DNA of 64,000 nt from Wuchereria bancrofti (GCA_005281725.1 SSBO01000008.1:1364001-1428000); one strand, 5' to 3'. Positions 17,271 to 30,075 are shown, counted from the first letter of the stretch. Made by a program: numbers and translations. Notes: generated by a model not told the origin, from the sequence alone.

Positions 17271-20200
17271 GTTATTATTATTATTATTATTTATTATTAT
17301 TATCATTATTATTATTATTATATGCTAACTTCTTTTCTCTTTTCTGGATTATTTTCAGGATATTGATATTCTATCTATAAATAACAATGGTACTATTTTT
17401 TATCGTCGACGTTTTCTTCGGAAAATAGCAGAATACAAGTACACGTCACGTGAACAGTCTATATTGTTTGCAGCTACTGCAATTGGTGCATTATTTGCTA
17501 TTCTTCCAATAAGTTTTAGCATTCAATATTATGGAATAAGGTAATAAAGAATTTTATTTTCTTTAGAATTTTAATCTTTGGAAATATTTCAAATAATGCA
17601 AATTTCTTAAAGATATAATTCATTATTTATTGTATTACGGAAAAAATCAATAAAAATAATAAGATGATTTGGTGAAATTCAATTTTTCAAAACTTCTACG
17701 TTAGGAAAATGAATCATCACAATTTCATGTCTGAAAAAAACAAAAACAAATCAGTTCAGGAAAACATTTGCTATTGTTTTGATTATTTCCGGACTATCAA
17801 CAGCACTATGTCCTTTAGCTGCTTCATTTGGTGTCAGCTTTTTAATTATCAGTCGAATTTTACAAGGTTTTATAACTTTTTTTTTTAAAAAAAAACATCA
17901 AATGTATATGAATTTCAAAATTTTCTTAGGAAATTTGCTGGGAATAGTAAATTTTATTAAAATCGATGAGAAAAAATTTGCTAGTAGACGGAATATGTAT
18001 TTCAGGAATCGGATTTGCATCATGTATGCCACTAATTGGTTCAGTAACATCCACTTGGGCAAAACTTACCGAAAATGGATTATTTAGTGGAGCACTTACA
18101 AGTTTCATTCAGGTTTTTTTTTTTTATGACTTTTTTCAGATAGAAAAAAAAATATTATTGCAACTTTTTATTTTTAATTATTGTCATACTTGATAAGAAA
18201 TTTAACTATTTGACACTTTTGGATTAATAAAGTGAGGAATAATAATGGTTGAACGGGTAATAAAGGTAAACAATGATATATATGTATCGTTATTATGTAC
18301 AATAATATATATAATGGAAATAATAAATTATAGATTATATAAGTGTTAGAGAGAAGAAATACTAATAATTAAATAATTTGTTTAAAATTTTTTATAAAAT
18401 TCTTTATCACATACTAGAAAAGAAAAAAAAATTACAATTATTTTTATTTGCTGTGCTAAAAATTTGAATTAAAGACAAATAACAGTAACATTTCCCATTC
18501 ATTTATTAGAATTGATGATATAGAAATAAACAATCAATCAATAAGCAAATCATTCATTCAATCAATAATATCAATCAATGGCAACAGACTTCATACAATT
18601 CATTTTTAAACTTTACCGTTTACATTTATCTACTAACAAAATGACCAATCTCGCCATGAAGATGGCCTTATTATACAAAAGGTCAACCAACAAAATGACC
18701 AATGTCGCCATGAGGAAGGCTTTATTATTGTACAAAAGGTCAAGCAAAACAAAATGATCAATATGAACTGACAAAAGGGATGGGTCTGGAGGTATTGACA
18801 AGGCTGACTGATACCGACGACTCGCAAGCGCTATCCGGCCACTGTCATGACGCGGGGACTTTTGCCTGCTGCCTTTCGGCCCTGAGCCGTACGCCCCTCA
18901 TTATGCGACCAGGTACCGATGATACTCCTATCTCGACACCTTGTCGACGCCACGCTTGGCCTGGACGCTCGGTCGCCACCGCCAAGCATCAACCAGGACT
19001 CCTCCTCTCACTCCATCCACCACCACATGCCTCCCAGTCACTTGGATTACAAGCGCTCGCCACAACGCCCGGCGAACAAACAAAATTTACTAACACTTCT
19101 ATACCTTCTCATCATACATTTTCAAATGCAAAAATTTTTCTTTTATTTTAATTTTATTCATTTCTTATAACTTCTTGGCTTCTTTGTAATAACAATGTTT
19201 ACAGCTTGGCCCTGTAATAACAATGCCAATGTCTGGATTTTTATGTTCAACAAGCCTAGGATGGCCATCAGTTTTTTATGTTCATGCAACAATAACATTA
19301 ATATTTCTTGTAATATGGTGGATTTTATACAGGTATTTAAATGAAGAAAACAATAAAAGACTCATTTCGGTCATTCATTTCCGATTATATTTCGATTAGT
19401 ATTTCAAATGTTTTTGTATTTTGTATTGGTGGGAATTTAAAATTAACAAGAAAAAAGTTGGAATAATATTTTAGGAATTTTGCATATTTTGCAAAACTTT
19501 TGTTCCTTTCTCTCCTTTTTTTAGTGAAATTTCAATTTTTGTATTTGTGTACATTGATAGAAATATAAAAATAAGTTGTAATTAAAAGGGATCAACCAGG
19601 TGATGCTCATTGGATTTCTGCTTCTGAGTTAAAATTGATAACTGATGGAAAAAGTGATAATAAAGTAAAACGAAGCGAAGATAAGGTTTGCTAGCTATTA
19701 CTGGCTATTAGTAGTTTGTAATGTAAAACTTATAAATTTATATTTTAAACTTAAGCGCATAAAACGTATAAAATATAGATAATAATTGTCAAACGAGTGA
19801 AAAAAAATTAACTAAAATCATGATTAGTTTAAAATATTTTGAAGAATAAAAATTTTAGATACAAATTTGATTATGAATAATACTTTAAGTTACCAATTCG
19901 TGAAATTTTTCAAACATCATCAGTTTGGGCTATTTGGATTGCAGCTATTGGTAATATGTATAGCATTCAAATGGTCGTTGTTTTTGCTCCAACTTATATA
20001 AGTCAAGTTAGTTTGCATTTTAAAAATTTCTAACTATGATTATGATAATGAATTAATGTAATTTTAATGTGGTTTTTAAAAAAAAAGGAAGAAAAAACTA
20101 TCTTTTCTTAATTTAAATTCAAATTCATAACTTTTAGGTTCTTGGTTTACCCATTGTAAGTGTTGGTTTAACTGCAGCATTACCAACATTATTGCAATTT

Positions 20201-21656
20201 GCAATTAAAATGTTGGCCGGTACTGCAAGTGATAAAATTACATCACTTAGAGAAACTACCAAGGTTAATTTTAATTTGTTCGATTAATTTAAGTATCAAT
20301 ATTATTACTTAGCATAATAGGATTAGAAAATTTTCAATACCTTTGTTAAATGAAATTATAATCTGAAATTGGATAAGAATTGATTGAATAAAAGTATTTT
20401 ACAGTGTCAATGTTTAAATTAAAAAAAAAAAAAATTTTAACTGTTTGTTGTAAAATCATATCAAATTTCAGGAAAAGCTATGAATGAATTACCAAATTGG
20501 TTTATATTACCAAATACATTTAGTTTTTATTTTTAGGTTCGATTATTTAATACTATAGCATTTGTTGGTATGGGTATTTTTCTTATTGCCTTAGCATATA
20601 CACCTGCAAATCGAACAATTGTAGCACTCATTTTTCTAATTAGTTCAACGACAATTCTTGGCTTTAATACCGGTGGTTTTTTCAAAAGTTGTACATTAGT
20701 AGGTCGACAGTACAGCTACTTTGTCAATGCCGTCGTACAGGTAGGATAATATTTTCAGTACAGGTAGGTAGGCAGGTATTTTTTTTTTAGGACAAGAATT
20801 CTTTGTCCTAAGATTCATAGATTCCAAGTTATAGTATAATAGTACTACTTCATCTTCTAAATATGACAGTTTATAAATAAAGATTATTTATATTAGCATT
20901 TATAGTATTGTAATTGTTTTATCCTCGTAAATGAGCTGATAATTAATTGTTTTAAGTTTATGTTTTTCTTTTTTTTTTGATGGAAAAGGAGGAATGTGGT
21001 AAGAGAAAAGGTAGATATTACTAGGAAGAAAGAAGAAAATAATTTGTAAATTTTAATTTAAAATTTTCAAAAACATTTTGCTTGACATTATTTGCATTTT
21101 CAAATGCTGTTTTCAATTTTCAATGAATCACTGTGCTTTTTCAAGAAATTTTCAATTATTTTATTTCGAAAATTCAATTCTCTCCATAAGGATTGATCAA
21201 TTGATAACATTTAAAAATAAAAACAATCATTTCTAATATTTCGTAATTTGCAAATGTAGAAAAAAGCCAAAATCTGAGAGAAATGAGTGACAATCTAGAA
21301 ATATATACCGAAATTTAAATTCAATCATTGTTTTCAACAAATGCCCAATAAATATTACTCCAATAAATTTTTGCAAAATGATATAAATAATTTGACGAAT
21401 ATTGTTGTAAAATTAAAAATTTTAGGTGGTAATGTGTATAGCAATGCTAACGGTACCATTTATTGTAACCACATTAACACCAAATGGTCTCTCAGAAGAA
21501 TGGTACCATGTATTCATCTTACATGCTGCTTTTCTATTTATAACGAATGTAATATTTTGTAAACTTGGAAAAGGTACTGCAGCCGCATTTACATCTTCTA
21601 ATGGAATATCAACTGAAAATACCACTGGTGAACAATTGAAACCAGTATTTTTGTAA
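15939..21656 (+). CDS. SLC17-like major facilitator transporter
   Basis: Predicted 523-residue multi-pass membrane protein of the MFS anion/sialin/vesicular-transporter (SLC17) type. The substrate is unknown. Exons: 15939-16092, 16314-16432, 17359-17540, 17760-17866, 18006-18112, 19205-19332, 19589-19685, 19890-20006, 20138-20263, 20537-20740, 21426-21656. All phases join into one frame. The N-terminal helix ends in MLTFNFCIICM, like the NFTIICM of nematode family members. A long polar loop with possible N-glycosylation sites follows (exon 2 and start of exon 3). Later come SRILQGIG (corresponding to RFLQG) after the second hydrophobic block, a cytoplasmic loop in exon 7, and a second six-helix half in exons 8-11. 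I count roughly 12 hydrophobic segments by eye. Introns 2 and 5 hold antisense Pol III genes (tRNA-iMet and 7SL RNA). The gene converges on the K+ channel gene. Confidence 0.9.
16750..16821 (-). tRNA. tRNA-iMet(CAT): Initiator tRNA-Met (CAT anticodon)
   Basis: The reverse complement gives a 72-nt tRNA starting AGCAGCG and ending CGCTGCTA. The first base pair is A-U, the anticodon arm GCTGGGCCCATAACCCAG has three G-C pairs next to the loop, and the T-arm contains GGTGGATCGAAACC with A instead of T at position 54. These are marks of the eukaryotic initiator rather than the elongator. It lies in intron 2 (16433-17358) of the MFS gene, opposite to its transcription. Confidence 0.97.
17204..17322. 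repeat. (ATT)n/(ATC)n trinucleotide repeat
   Basis: Long trinucleotide tract within intron 2 of the MFS gene, ending about 37 bases before the exon 3 acceptor. It creates a poly-tyrosine open frame that is not a gene. Confidence 0.95.
18635..18741 (-). repeat. Two imperfect direct repeats of about 53-56 bp next to the SRP RNA gene
   Basis: Two adjacent copies share the blocks AACAAAATGACCAAT, TCGCCATGA and TTATT/ACAAAAGGTCAA. They start 3' of the RNA terminator (minus strand) within intron 5 of the MFS gene. They may be a local duplication of flanking sequence. I recognise no element in them. Confidence 0.75.
18773..19074 (-). ncRNA. 7SL: Signal recognition particle RNA (7SL RNA)
   Basis: About 300-nt RNA that scaffolds the signal recognition particle, which docks ribosomes making secretory proteins onto the ER. 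On minus it begins GCCGGGCGTTGTGGCG, then TGTAATCCAAGTGACTGGGAGGC, matching the Alu domain of eukaryotic 7SL (GCCGGGCGCGGTGGCG...). The S-domain helix 8 is at 18854-18882: GGGCC-GAAA-GGC with a GNRA tetraloop, followed by the diagnostic AGCAGG and CAAAAGTCCC of the SRP54-binding asymmetric loop. The transcript ends at TTTT (18773-18776), a Pol III stop. The block is clearly GC-rich inside an AT-rich intron (intron 5, 18113-19204) and is antisense to the host gene. The exact ends are estimated to within a few bases. Confidence 0.94.
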
Positions 21657-21746
21657 ATCGCGAAATTTTCTATAAATCAAAATCAAAGAATATTTCAGTT
21701 CATTTTTTATTGGATAATAATTCTGGAAAAACAGTGGGTACTGAAT

Positions 21747-21818
21747 AGGTCCCGGGGAGATTTGAACTCCCGTCGCAGGATTCAGAGTCCTGAGTGCTAA
21801 CCACTACACCACGGGACC
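21747..21818 (-). tRNA. tRNA-Gln(CTG): tRNA-Gln (CTG anticodon)
   Basis: The reverse complement is a 72-nt tRNA. The acceptor stem GGTCCCG pairs with CGGGACC, with a U discriminator. The D-arm has GTGTAGTGGTTAGCAC, the anticodon loop ACTCTGAA carries CUG, and the T-arm has GAGTTCAAATCTC. It starts 90 bases past the stop codon of the MFS gene, on the opposite strand. Confidence 0.97.
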
Positions 21819-22356
21819 ACCAACTTCCATTTGCTAAACTTAAGAACTCTCTATTTCACATAAGTTTTAATTAAATTGACGTAATACAATTTGTTGTTAC
21901 GTGAGTTTCAAATGCGGAAATGTAAACGATTTAGTGACGTTTTGTCACGTCATTTAAAATCTTCCTTTGATATAAGGAAGTTGACGATACATTTAATATC
22001 ATCACTCATGTTTTGTTATTTATATTTGCATTTGAAATTTAATTAATTATTTTGAATCCAGTTCAAATCATTTTTTTTGTTTTATGTGCAAGTTTTTAAG
22101 AGACGAGTTATTAATTTTAAAAAGTTATTCACAAATTGGTTTTGTAACTTTAAACTGTCTAAAGAATTAGATATTGTTTATATTATTTTTTAACCTTAGT
22201 AATGATTTTTCATATTAACCGGTTTTTTTTTTCCGAAATTTTGTATTTTGTGCCGTATTGTTGCAATTTGTACTTCAAATTGTTTATTGGAAAAAAAAGT
22301 GTGTTCACATATTATAGTATTTTTTTATTTTATAAACAAACTAATTTAAGAGGAAA

Positions 22357-22396
22357 GTGAGAGAGAGAGAGAGAGAGAGAGAGAGGGTGAGAAAGA
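22357..22396. repeat. (GA)n microsatellite
   Basis: GAGAGA tract with one interruption (GGTGAGAAA), in the spacer between the tRNA-Gln gene and the K+ channel gene. Confidence 0.9.
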
Positions 22397-23143
22397 GAGA
22401 TCATATTGTTTTGACCTGTTTTAACAGAGTTATATTAACAAGTTGTAAAAAATAAATCTTAAAATTTCAAATTACTAGTTGGATATAAAATCAAAATTAC
22501 TGATAACTCTAAAATTATCATTTTTTATCAAAAAAAAAAACCAAAAGTAAATGCTAACTAATACGACATGAATGCAAAGTTAAATTAACAAAATAGTTAA
22601 GCTTAATTTTTGGATGAAAACAATTTCATTTAACTGTCATCATATTAATTTCTTATTTAGTATTTAGCTAATTATTAATTACTTCTTCATTTCTTGTTTG
22701 TGGCAGAAAAATTTGCTGACTGCAAAATTTTGAATTAAATGTTGGTGGATGATTCAATTTAAATGATACTATGTGATTGAAACTTAATTAATAATATTAA
22801 AGAAAAAACGTATCGTTCAACGATAAAAATTTTTTAAATCAAGTTACAATTATCAAAAAATACAAAAACAACAGAAAATGAATTTTCAGATTAAAACAAA
22901 ACATAAAGAAATGGTAAAAATTAAACAAAAAAAAAAGGAAGAAATATTATCGACAAAATAATTACATATGTATACTTCAAAATATCTTACATTTTCTCCA
23001 ATTAAATTTTGCCTTAAATTATTTTTAATTATCAATTATGAATTTAGTATTATTTCATTTCAAAAAATAAACAATATTTTTATTTGTGTAATAAAATTAA
23101 ATTAACATTTATGAGGGAGAAAAAGTATCATTTATATTAATTT

Positions 23144-23443
23144 TTATGAGTTAATGTTAAAATTGCCCTGATTCAACAAATTATTAGCAAAGTATAATTT
23201 TGTTGAAATAGATGAAGAACGCCGCCTATTTGATAGATTTGATTTTGTTTTTACCACATGATGAAACATGCCAAGAGCTTGCATAACCTGTATAATTTGT
23301 CTTTTAATCTTTAATTAATTAACTTTGGAATTTAAATTTCAGTCAATGAAATATTTTTGAAATTTAATTATTTTTTCATTAATATTTTAGTAATGAAATC
23401 TGAATGAAATCCCTCCAAATGATTGTATTATTATTATTATTAC

Positions 23444-23482
<39 letters not shown>

Positions 23483-26400
23483 AATAAATTAAATAGGACA
23501 ATTTGACAGTTGACACTATGAAACTCTTCGAAACATCATATTACTGCTATTATCAAATTTTTCAAACAATGTTTGCAAATGAAAAAGTAAAAATAAAAAA
23601 AAAAATAACATACATTTTCACGTTGATCTTCTGGAATTCTATTTAAGCATTTAGTTGAGTCACTTTTTATCATTACCTAAAAATTAAAATAATTTAAATG
23701 TAACGATAGAAAGAAAATAAAGAAGTAATTAACAGACTTTCGTATGCTTAAACATTTTATTAGTAACCATAATTAAATATAAAACTTGCATGTGTATTTG
23801 ATGGATTTAATGAATCTTTGATTTCAACCATTCGAATTCCATTGTTCAGATATTCTCGAAGTTCACGATTTTCTGTACGTGAAATTCTATTCTGACGACG
23901 ATTTTGAATTTTTTCAATGTTTAATTTTATTTTTGGATCTGTTGCTTCCGTAATTATATCATCCAAATCATGTAATACTTCATAAAGCATTTTTGGTGAT
24001 ACCTATAAAAATTTTTCAAAAAAACAAAAAGTAAAAATAATTTTATAGTCAACCTAAGTTTATGTAAACTTTTTTCAGTATTAAAAGATTAAAAATAAGA
24101 AATAAATATTTCCATTTATGTAAATATTTTCATATATGTGTAAAATTAAAAGATGAAAATAGATTACACGTAAGTTTACAACAATTAAAAGAGAAAAAAA
24201 GAAAAGAAATACTCAATGCTATTAATTTATTTGATCAGTAATGAATTTAGTTACCAATTAGATACGGTTAAGCATTAATATCATCGATAAATTATTTACT
24301 TATTGATATTAATATTAAACATTATTAATAGAGGAAGAAAAAGGGAAGAAAATTAATTCAAATATTTAAAAATTTTTTTTTTTTCAGCAGTAATAAACAA
24401 TTTTACTAACATTAAATTCGTCTGCAACAATATAAAGTAATTCTGTTACTGACATTTTAGTGCCACCAAACCATACTTCAACATGAGCTGCTCCACTAAA
24501 ATCACGTCCTAAATAGTGTAATCTTCGAAGGTAATTATAAAGTGAAGCAACAAATGTTGACATTATCACCTGAAAAAATAATTTGTCGATAGGACTACTT
24601 ATTTAGTGGATAATATTTCATTACCTTATTTTTAAAATCATCTTTAAAACAAAATATCACAATCCTACATTTAAAGTAATTATTTACATTTTCATTGATC
24701 ATTTTCGAATAATTGGAAAAATAACATTACAATCTGAATTCCATTAAATTTAGTTATATCTCACCAAATCTACTTTTTTTTTTTCTTTTAAATCCTTCTA
24801 TATCATATTGATACCTTTTTCATACTCTGAAATCAAGTTTTATTATCAATTTCAATATTGCTTACCATTCCAATTGCAAGATAAAAAACAATAATTAATG
24901 TTTGAATAGCATTATTTGGTGTTGGTGTTATATCACCATAACCAATTGTTGTAATTGAAACAAAACTGAAAAAAAAAATAAATTTAAAATAAATTAGAAT
25001 TAAGAAGATTGACAAATAAGTAAACAAAAAATTAATTAGCACTAAAAATTAATTAGCACAAAAAATTAATTAGCAAATTAATTAACATTTTTAATTTGAA
25101 ATAAGGGAAAATATTAAATTAAAAGAGAGTAAAAGATCAATTTCGTAATTTCATTCTCATTCTTTTCTTCTTTCAAATTAAAAAATTAATTGAAATTCAA
25201 TTTATTCTTGTAATTGACCTAAAGTAAATTGCCGGAATAACAGGCATTTGATCAATCCAAAAATGAAATAATAATCCACCGATTATTGAATGAGTTAGCA
25301 ATAATGTTACAACAACTGATAATGGCAGACGACGCTCGTCTGGTGCATCAATGTACTAAAAATGAAGGAATAAAAATATTTTAAATTTAAATTAATCAAA
25401 TTATTATATATGTTCCCCTATTATATTAACACTACTTTTTCTTTTCTTTCGCACTTTTGTCTAAAAAAAGATTTTTAATCATATTTGCTTATTTTCAAAC
25501 TTATAAACAATCATGTATCATTTTTTTGAAAAATTAGATAGATGATATATTAATCTTTTTCTAAAGTTTCAATTTTTTTCTATATGCAAAAATTTTTTAC
25601 TTCTAATCAAAATTTTTTGAAAAAAAAAAGATAAATTGTAAACTCTATAAATACTTTGCAAAAAAATTTTTGCAATAGACTAAAATTACGAAATTTTTGT
25701 TAAAATTATTTTTAGCCAATTTTTTTTTCTTTTTCTGATATTAAAAAATATATAATTAAATGATAATTATTAATAATGAATACTTGTGTTCGTTGTAATG
25801 ATGCCAGGAAAATCCAATAACCTTCTGCAATAAATTGACCAATATTTGTTAGTGAGAGGAAAAGAAGAGGTACACCAACTAATGTGTAAAATATGCAAAA
25901 TAATTTACTTGCATCTGTTGTTGGTACGATATTACCGTAACCTGCAACAGTTACTGTAATTCCGTTCAACTTTTGTACGGTATTGCAATGTAGAAAATAT
26001 GTGATAAGCCTAAAATTATGACAAATATTTAAACGAAAACATCAAATAAAGACGAAAAAAGAGAATTCTCCATGCTTTATATCAATATTTTGGAATTGAT
26101 TAATTTAAATTACCAATTGATAAATGGAATAATTTATTAGTTTGAGAATAAATTTCCAAAAAATGACTTGTATGATTAAATTTTGAATAAGCAAAAGCAA
26201 TAAAGATAATTGCAATGAACAGATTTTAGGTTTTAATATATAAAAAGTTTTTAATTTTTACGGCAAATTCGTTTTTTCTCTTTTTCTTAAATAATAAAAA
26301 GTAGAAAGAAATGGATTAAAACAAACCAACGGTAGCAATAGTAGTAAAGGTAAATTGAATAACACTGTAAAACTTTTCATGCTGAATATTTTCGTCAATT

Positions 26401-29391
26401 AATTGAAATACAATGGCGCCACCAACAACATAAAATGTTAGAAATAAATTGATCAATAAATGAGGTATTGATTCCACAAAAAACTGCAAATTGAAATTGT
26501 TTACTTTTTTTTTTACTTTCATTTCTTTTGTTCGGAATCATTATTATGATCAATTAAAATTAATTGAAAATTAATATTAAGTCAAAAAAAAATTTTTTTT
26601 TCAATTATTTATTTATTTGTTATTAACTAATTGATTAATCAATTAACTAATTAATTTATTTATTATCAAGCAAACACTTGTTTCGACTATTCATTTAGCT
26701 TTGAAAACTGTCATTGGCATAAACTAAGATTTAGAAAATATCATAATATTTATTTGCTATCAAACGAACGTTGGAAGCATAACTAAAATGTTTTAATGAA
26801 TAAATTGCTTACTTGATAATAAAATAAATGAATATTTCAAAAAAAGAAAGAAAAGAATTTTGATTGATATCAGTCGTTAATTAATTTTAATTAATAATAA
26901 CAATAATCAGAATAAAAGACATAGAAGATAAATCTTGAAATAATAGACTCAATTTGATCATAATTAAACATTATGCGGAAGTGATAATCAATGAAATGAT
27001 ACTTAAAATAACCTAATTTCGTACTAGTTGTTATTAAATTACTTTTTTTTATCATGAAAGTTTTATAATTGTATATAAACAAAAAATGATAACAAAATCA
27101 ATACACAATAAATTCTGACTTATTTAGGAAAGTCAAAAGGGCAATTATGATCCCTGATAAAAATCCTTCGTATTTTATTAATCCATTTTCTTATCTGTCT
27201 TCTTTTTTAAATAATTATATACAATTTTTGTTATTCATTAATTACTATTAGATCAAAACATTAAGAGTTGTCATCAGAGTTGTCACTTCACTTTGCTTCC
27301 CTTTTTTTCCTTCCCTGTCTTTTTTTTTACCCGTTTATACAGGGGATTTTAAAACAGACATGCAAAATTGTTAATTTATAGAATTGAGGGAAAACAAAGC
27401 AATTATTGAAATTAATTATTTCCTTAGAATATTGTAAGCAAATTAAGATTTTATTCTGCCGAAAAATTAATTATTGTTACATTTAAACGGAAATTTAATT
27501 CAATTTTACCTCCTTTTTAGCGCATTCCAAAAATGATGAATTATGATAAGTTTTGATAAAAATGCTTCATAGAAAATATTATTTGATAATATTGTAAAAG
27601 TAGTTAAAACAATTTCAAGACTGTCTTCCTCATTTGACAAATTTAATTAATCAAAATGTTTGAAAGTGTTTTTATTTTGTTTTTTTTGATGCATATTTCT
27701 TTCGTCACTTTAAATGTTTAAAGAAAAAAATTGAAATGAAAAAATTATAGAAGGAAAAGATGACCATAATATTGTTTGCAATTTTGAATGAAAAAAAAAA
27801 AGAGTGATAAAAATGAAAGTTATGTTTTTAGTAAATAAAAATTAAGCTAATTATTGTAAAATTTGAAGAGCAAAAAAGGTACATAAAAATACTATCATGA
27901 AAAAATACTAATTTTTTAAAAGGAAGCTGTAATTGAAAAATGAAATATGTCATGGATGTAAGAAATAAATTTGAAAAACAAAAAGTATAAAGTAATTTTT
28001 TACTTATATACGAATTGTCTTAGTGCATAAATTGTAGGAAAAATTCTTAAAAGATATTAATTGTTAGCAATAGGATTGTTTAATTTATGAGAAGTTCTAA
28101 GATTATCAACTTTCATATACGTATACGTAAAATATACGTAAAAGACGTGGAATTTATGAAACAGTGAAAATAAGTATGCTGTAGAAATTCAACGCATAGA
28201 TAAGCAATCATGATGAAATTTATAAATTTAATCTATTAATGCTAAAGTTTCCTAATCTAATAATCTATAATTTATTGATCATTGTAAATGATCTTTTATA
28301 TATCGTGCTAAGAATGAACGTGAAATCGATTGATTAGACCTTTTTAATTTTAAATTAAACTTTATGATTAGATCATAAATCAGTCAAGAATTAGGTAACA
28401 AAAAAAAAGAAGAATAATTGATATTTATTACTCATGAAAAAAAGTGAAAATCAAATTTGCAACCAATTAACTGGTAATTTAAAACTTGAATTAATTGCTA
28501 AATCATTTTTTTTTTTTTGTTCAGTAATTTGTAATATGTAATTTAAACCCTTCTATTTTTTTTTTTTTTTGTTTGGATTTTAAAGTTTCAAATATTTAAC
28601 AAACCTCTTTCCATAAATCTTGCTCTTGACAACTATGATCTTCAATAAATTTTTTGCGCCATATTGCATAAAATGAATAATTTTCCCAGTAATTTTTGAA
28701 TTTTTCCAATTGTGATAATGCACGACTTTTCTTGAGCGGAAATTGTATTCGCATTAATAAATCATACGGATTAAACAATTCTTCCGGATCTTCTTGAAAG
28801 TAATCATTGTATAAAAGGTTATTCTTATCAATTGCTTCATCATTACATTCGAAACTTAGCTAAAACAAACAAATTACAATTAGAAGAATAAACTTTTAAT
28901 TTAAATTTTAATTTTTATCCTAAATTTATTTTTTTCTCATACCAATTTTAATTTGCATTTTAACTAATCCACAGGAAATCAATATGCAATTTTCATTTTT
29001 TCTTTTTTTTTTTTTTTGAAATTATAAATGTTAAAATTGTTTACTATAGCATTTTTTGATTTTTAATAATAATTAGCAATATTTAAATTAACTGATATAT
29101 GTATGATCAAGATTCTTGAGGTCAACAAATTTTTTTAATTTTTCATTATAAATATTGAAAATTAAATGTAAAATTAGAAAAGAATTATGCCTCGAGTTTT
29201 GTAGGAGCAAGTGAATTATTCGATGATCTATTAGAAATAGGTGAGGTTCTGATCGGATTTGATAATTTCGTTGAAGCTTCTGGCATATTAGCATTGTGAA
29301 AATTAGTCTCATCATTTATTGCTGGAAACTGAAGTATATTCGAATTGTAAGCATATCCTGGTAAATTTGATATTAAATATTGTTTTTGCAT
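23144..29391 (-). CDS. Two-pore-domain potassium channel (TWK/K2P family)
   Basis: Predicted 528-residue K+ leak channel subunit; two subunits would form one pore. Exons: 29191-29391, 28605-28859, 26327-26483, 25784-25941, 25219-25355, 24866-24965, 24411-24569, 23790-24002, 23614-23676, 23144-23287. Residues 1-152 are polar and cytoplasmic. M1 is about 161-181. P-loop 1 has TTIATVGYGN, with GYG 205-207 formed across the exon 3/4 junction. M2 is about 217-240 and M3 about 268-290. P-loop 2 has TTIGYGD (308-314), and M4 is about 322-345. The C-terminal tail is basic and charged, 346-528. Introns 1 and 8 keep the frame only with GC donors (GAG|GCATAA and CAT|GCAAGT). The first exon and its start are the least certain part. 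The exact family member cannot be told. Confidence 0.88.
23428..23480. repeat. (ATT)n trinucleotide repeat
   Basis: ATT tract within intron 9 (23288-23613) of the K+ channel gene. Confidence 0.92.
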
Positions 29392-30075
29392 TTTTTTTTT
29401 TAATGTCAAATTTGAAGAGATGAATTTTCAATCATTTTTTTAAATCAAAACATCGATTTGTTGCGTAAGAAAATTCGATTTCTAATTTTAGTTTCTTTGT
29501 GAAAATCGATTTGAATTGCTGGAATGATGAATTGTTTTACTAAAAGCAATTGAAGAATTTCGTTCGAATTGAATTTTTTCACAATATTCAACCATTTGCA
29601 ATCAGTTTTTTTGTCGCAGTCGATTCTGAAACTAAGAAAATGAAAGAATGATGATAAAAATAGCAAGCACTAAGTAAAAATTGACGAATTATAAAATTTC
29701 CCTAAAAATTTTTTCATTCCCGTCTGTTTCTATAATTTACTAATTACAATGATCAAAAATTCTACAATTAATTTTGTTACATTTCTATTCATTAATTAAC
29801 AAAATAATATCATTGATATTGTTGCTTACATTTACTATTTCCAATTTCTTTCTTATCTTTTTTTATCATCCAAAAAGTATGATATGGTAGCTTATAATTT
29901 GCATAATTAATTCCGCAGTGATCAACGAATTAAATAATTAAATTAATTATTGAAAAATTAAGTTTATTCAAAAAACGAAAGAAGATTGAAAAAGAAACGT
30001 ATACACACACGACTGATTGACTAGCCAGCATTGATGGTATTCATCATAAATGATGTTGGTGTTGTTTGTGTTGAT

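Larger units (their letters stand above)
21657..23143. other. Convergent intergenic region (MFS / K+ channel)
   Basis: Holds the 3' ends of two convergent genes, the tRNA-Gln gene, a (GA)n tract at 22357-22396 and AT-rich filler. No other exon is supported. Confidence 0.6.

Noticed and set aside
17183..17380. Poly-tyrosine open frame
   Set aside because: Translation of an ATT/ATC microsatellite inside an intron.
18780..19151. 123-residue and overlapping open frames in GC-rich DNA
   Set aside because: Explained by the SRP RNA gene on the opposite strand. GC-rich DNA has few stop codons.
25942..26010. Upstream extension of K+ channel exon 4 (NGITVTVA before GYG)
   Set aside because: The acceptor at 25943 restores TVGYG in phase with exon 3. 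The extension does not.
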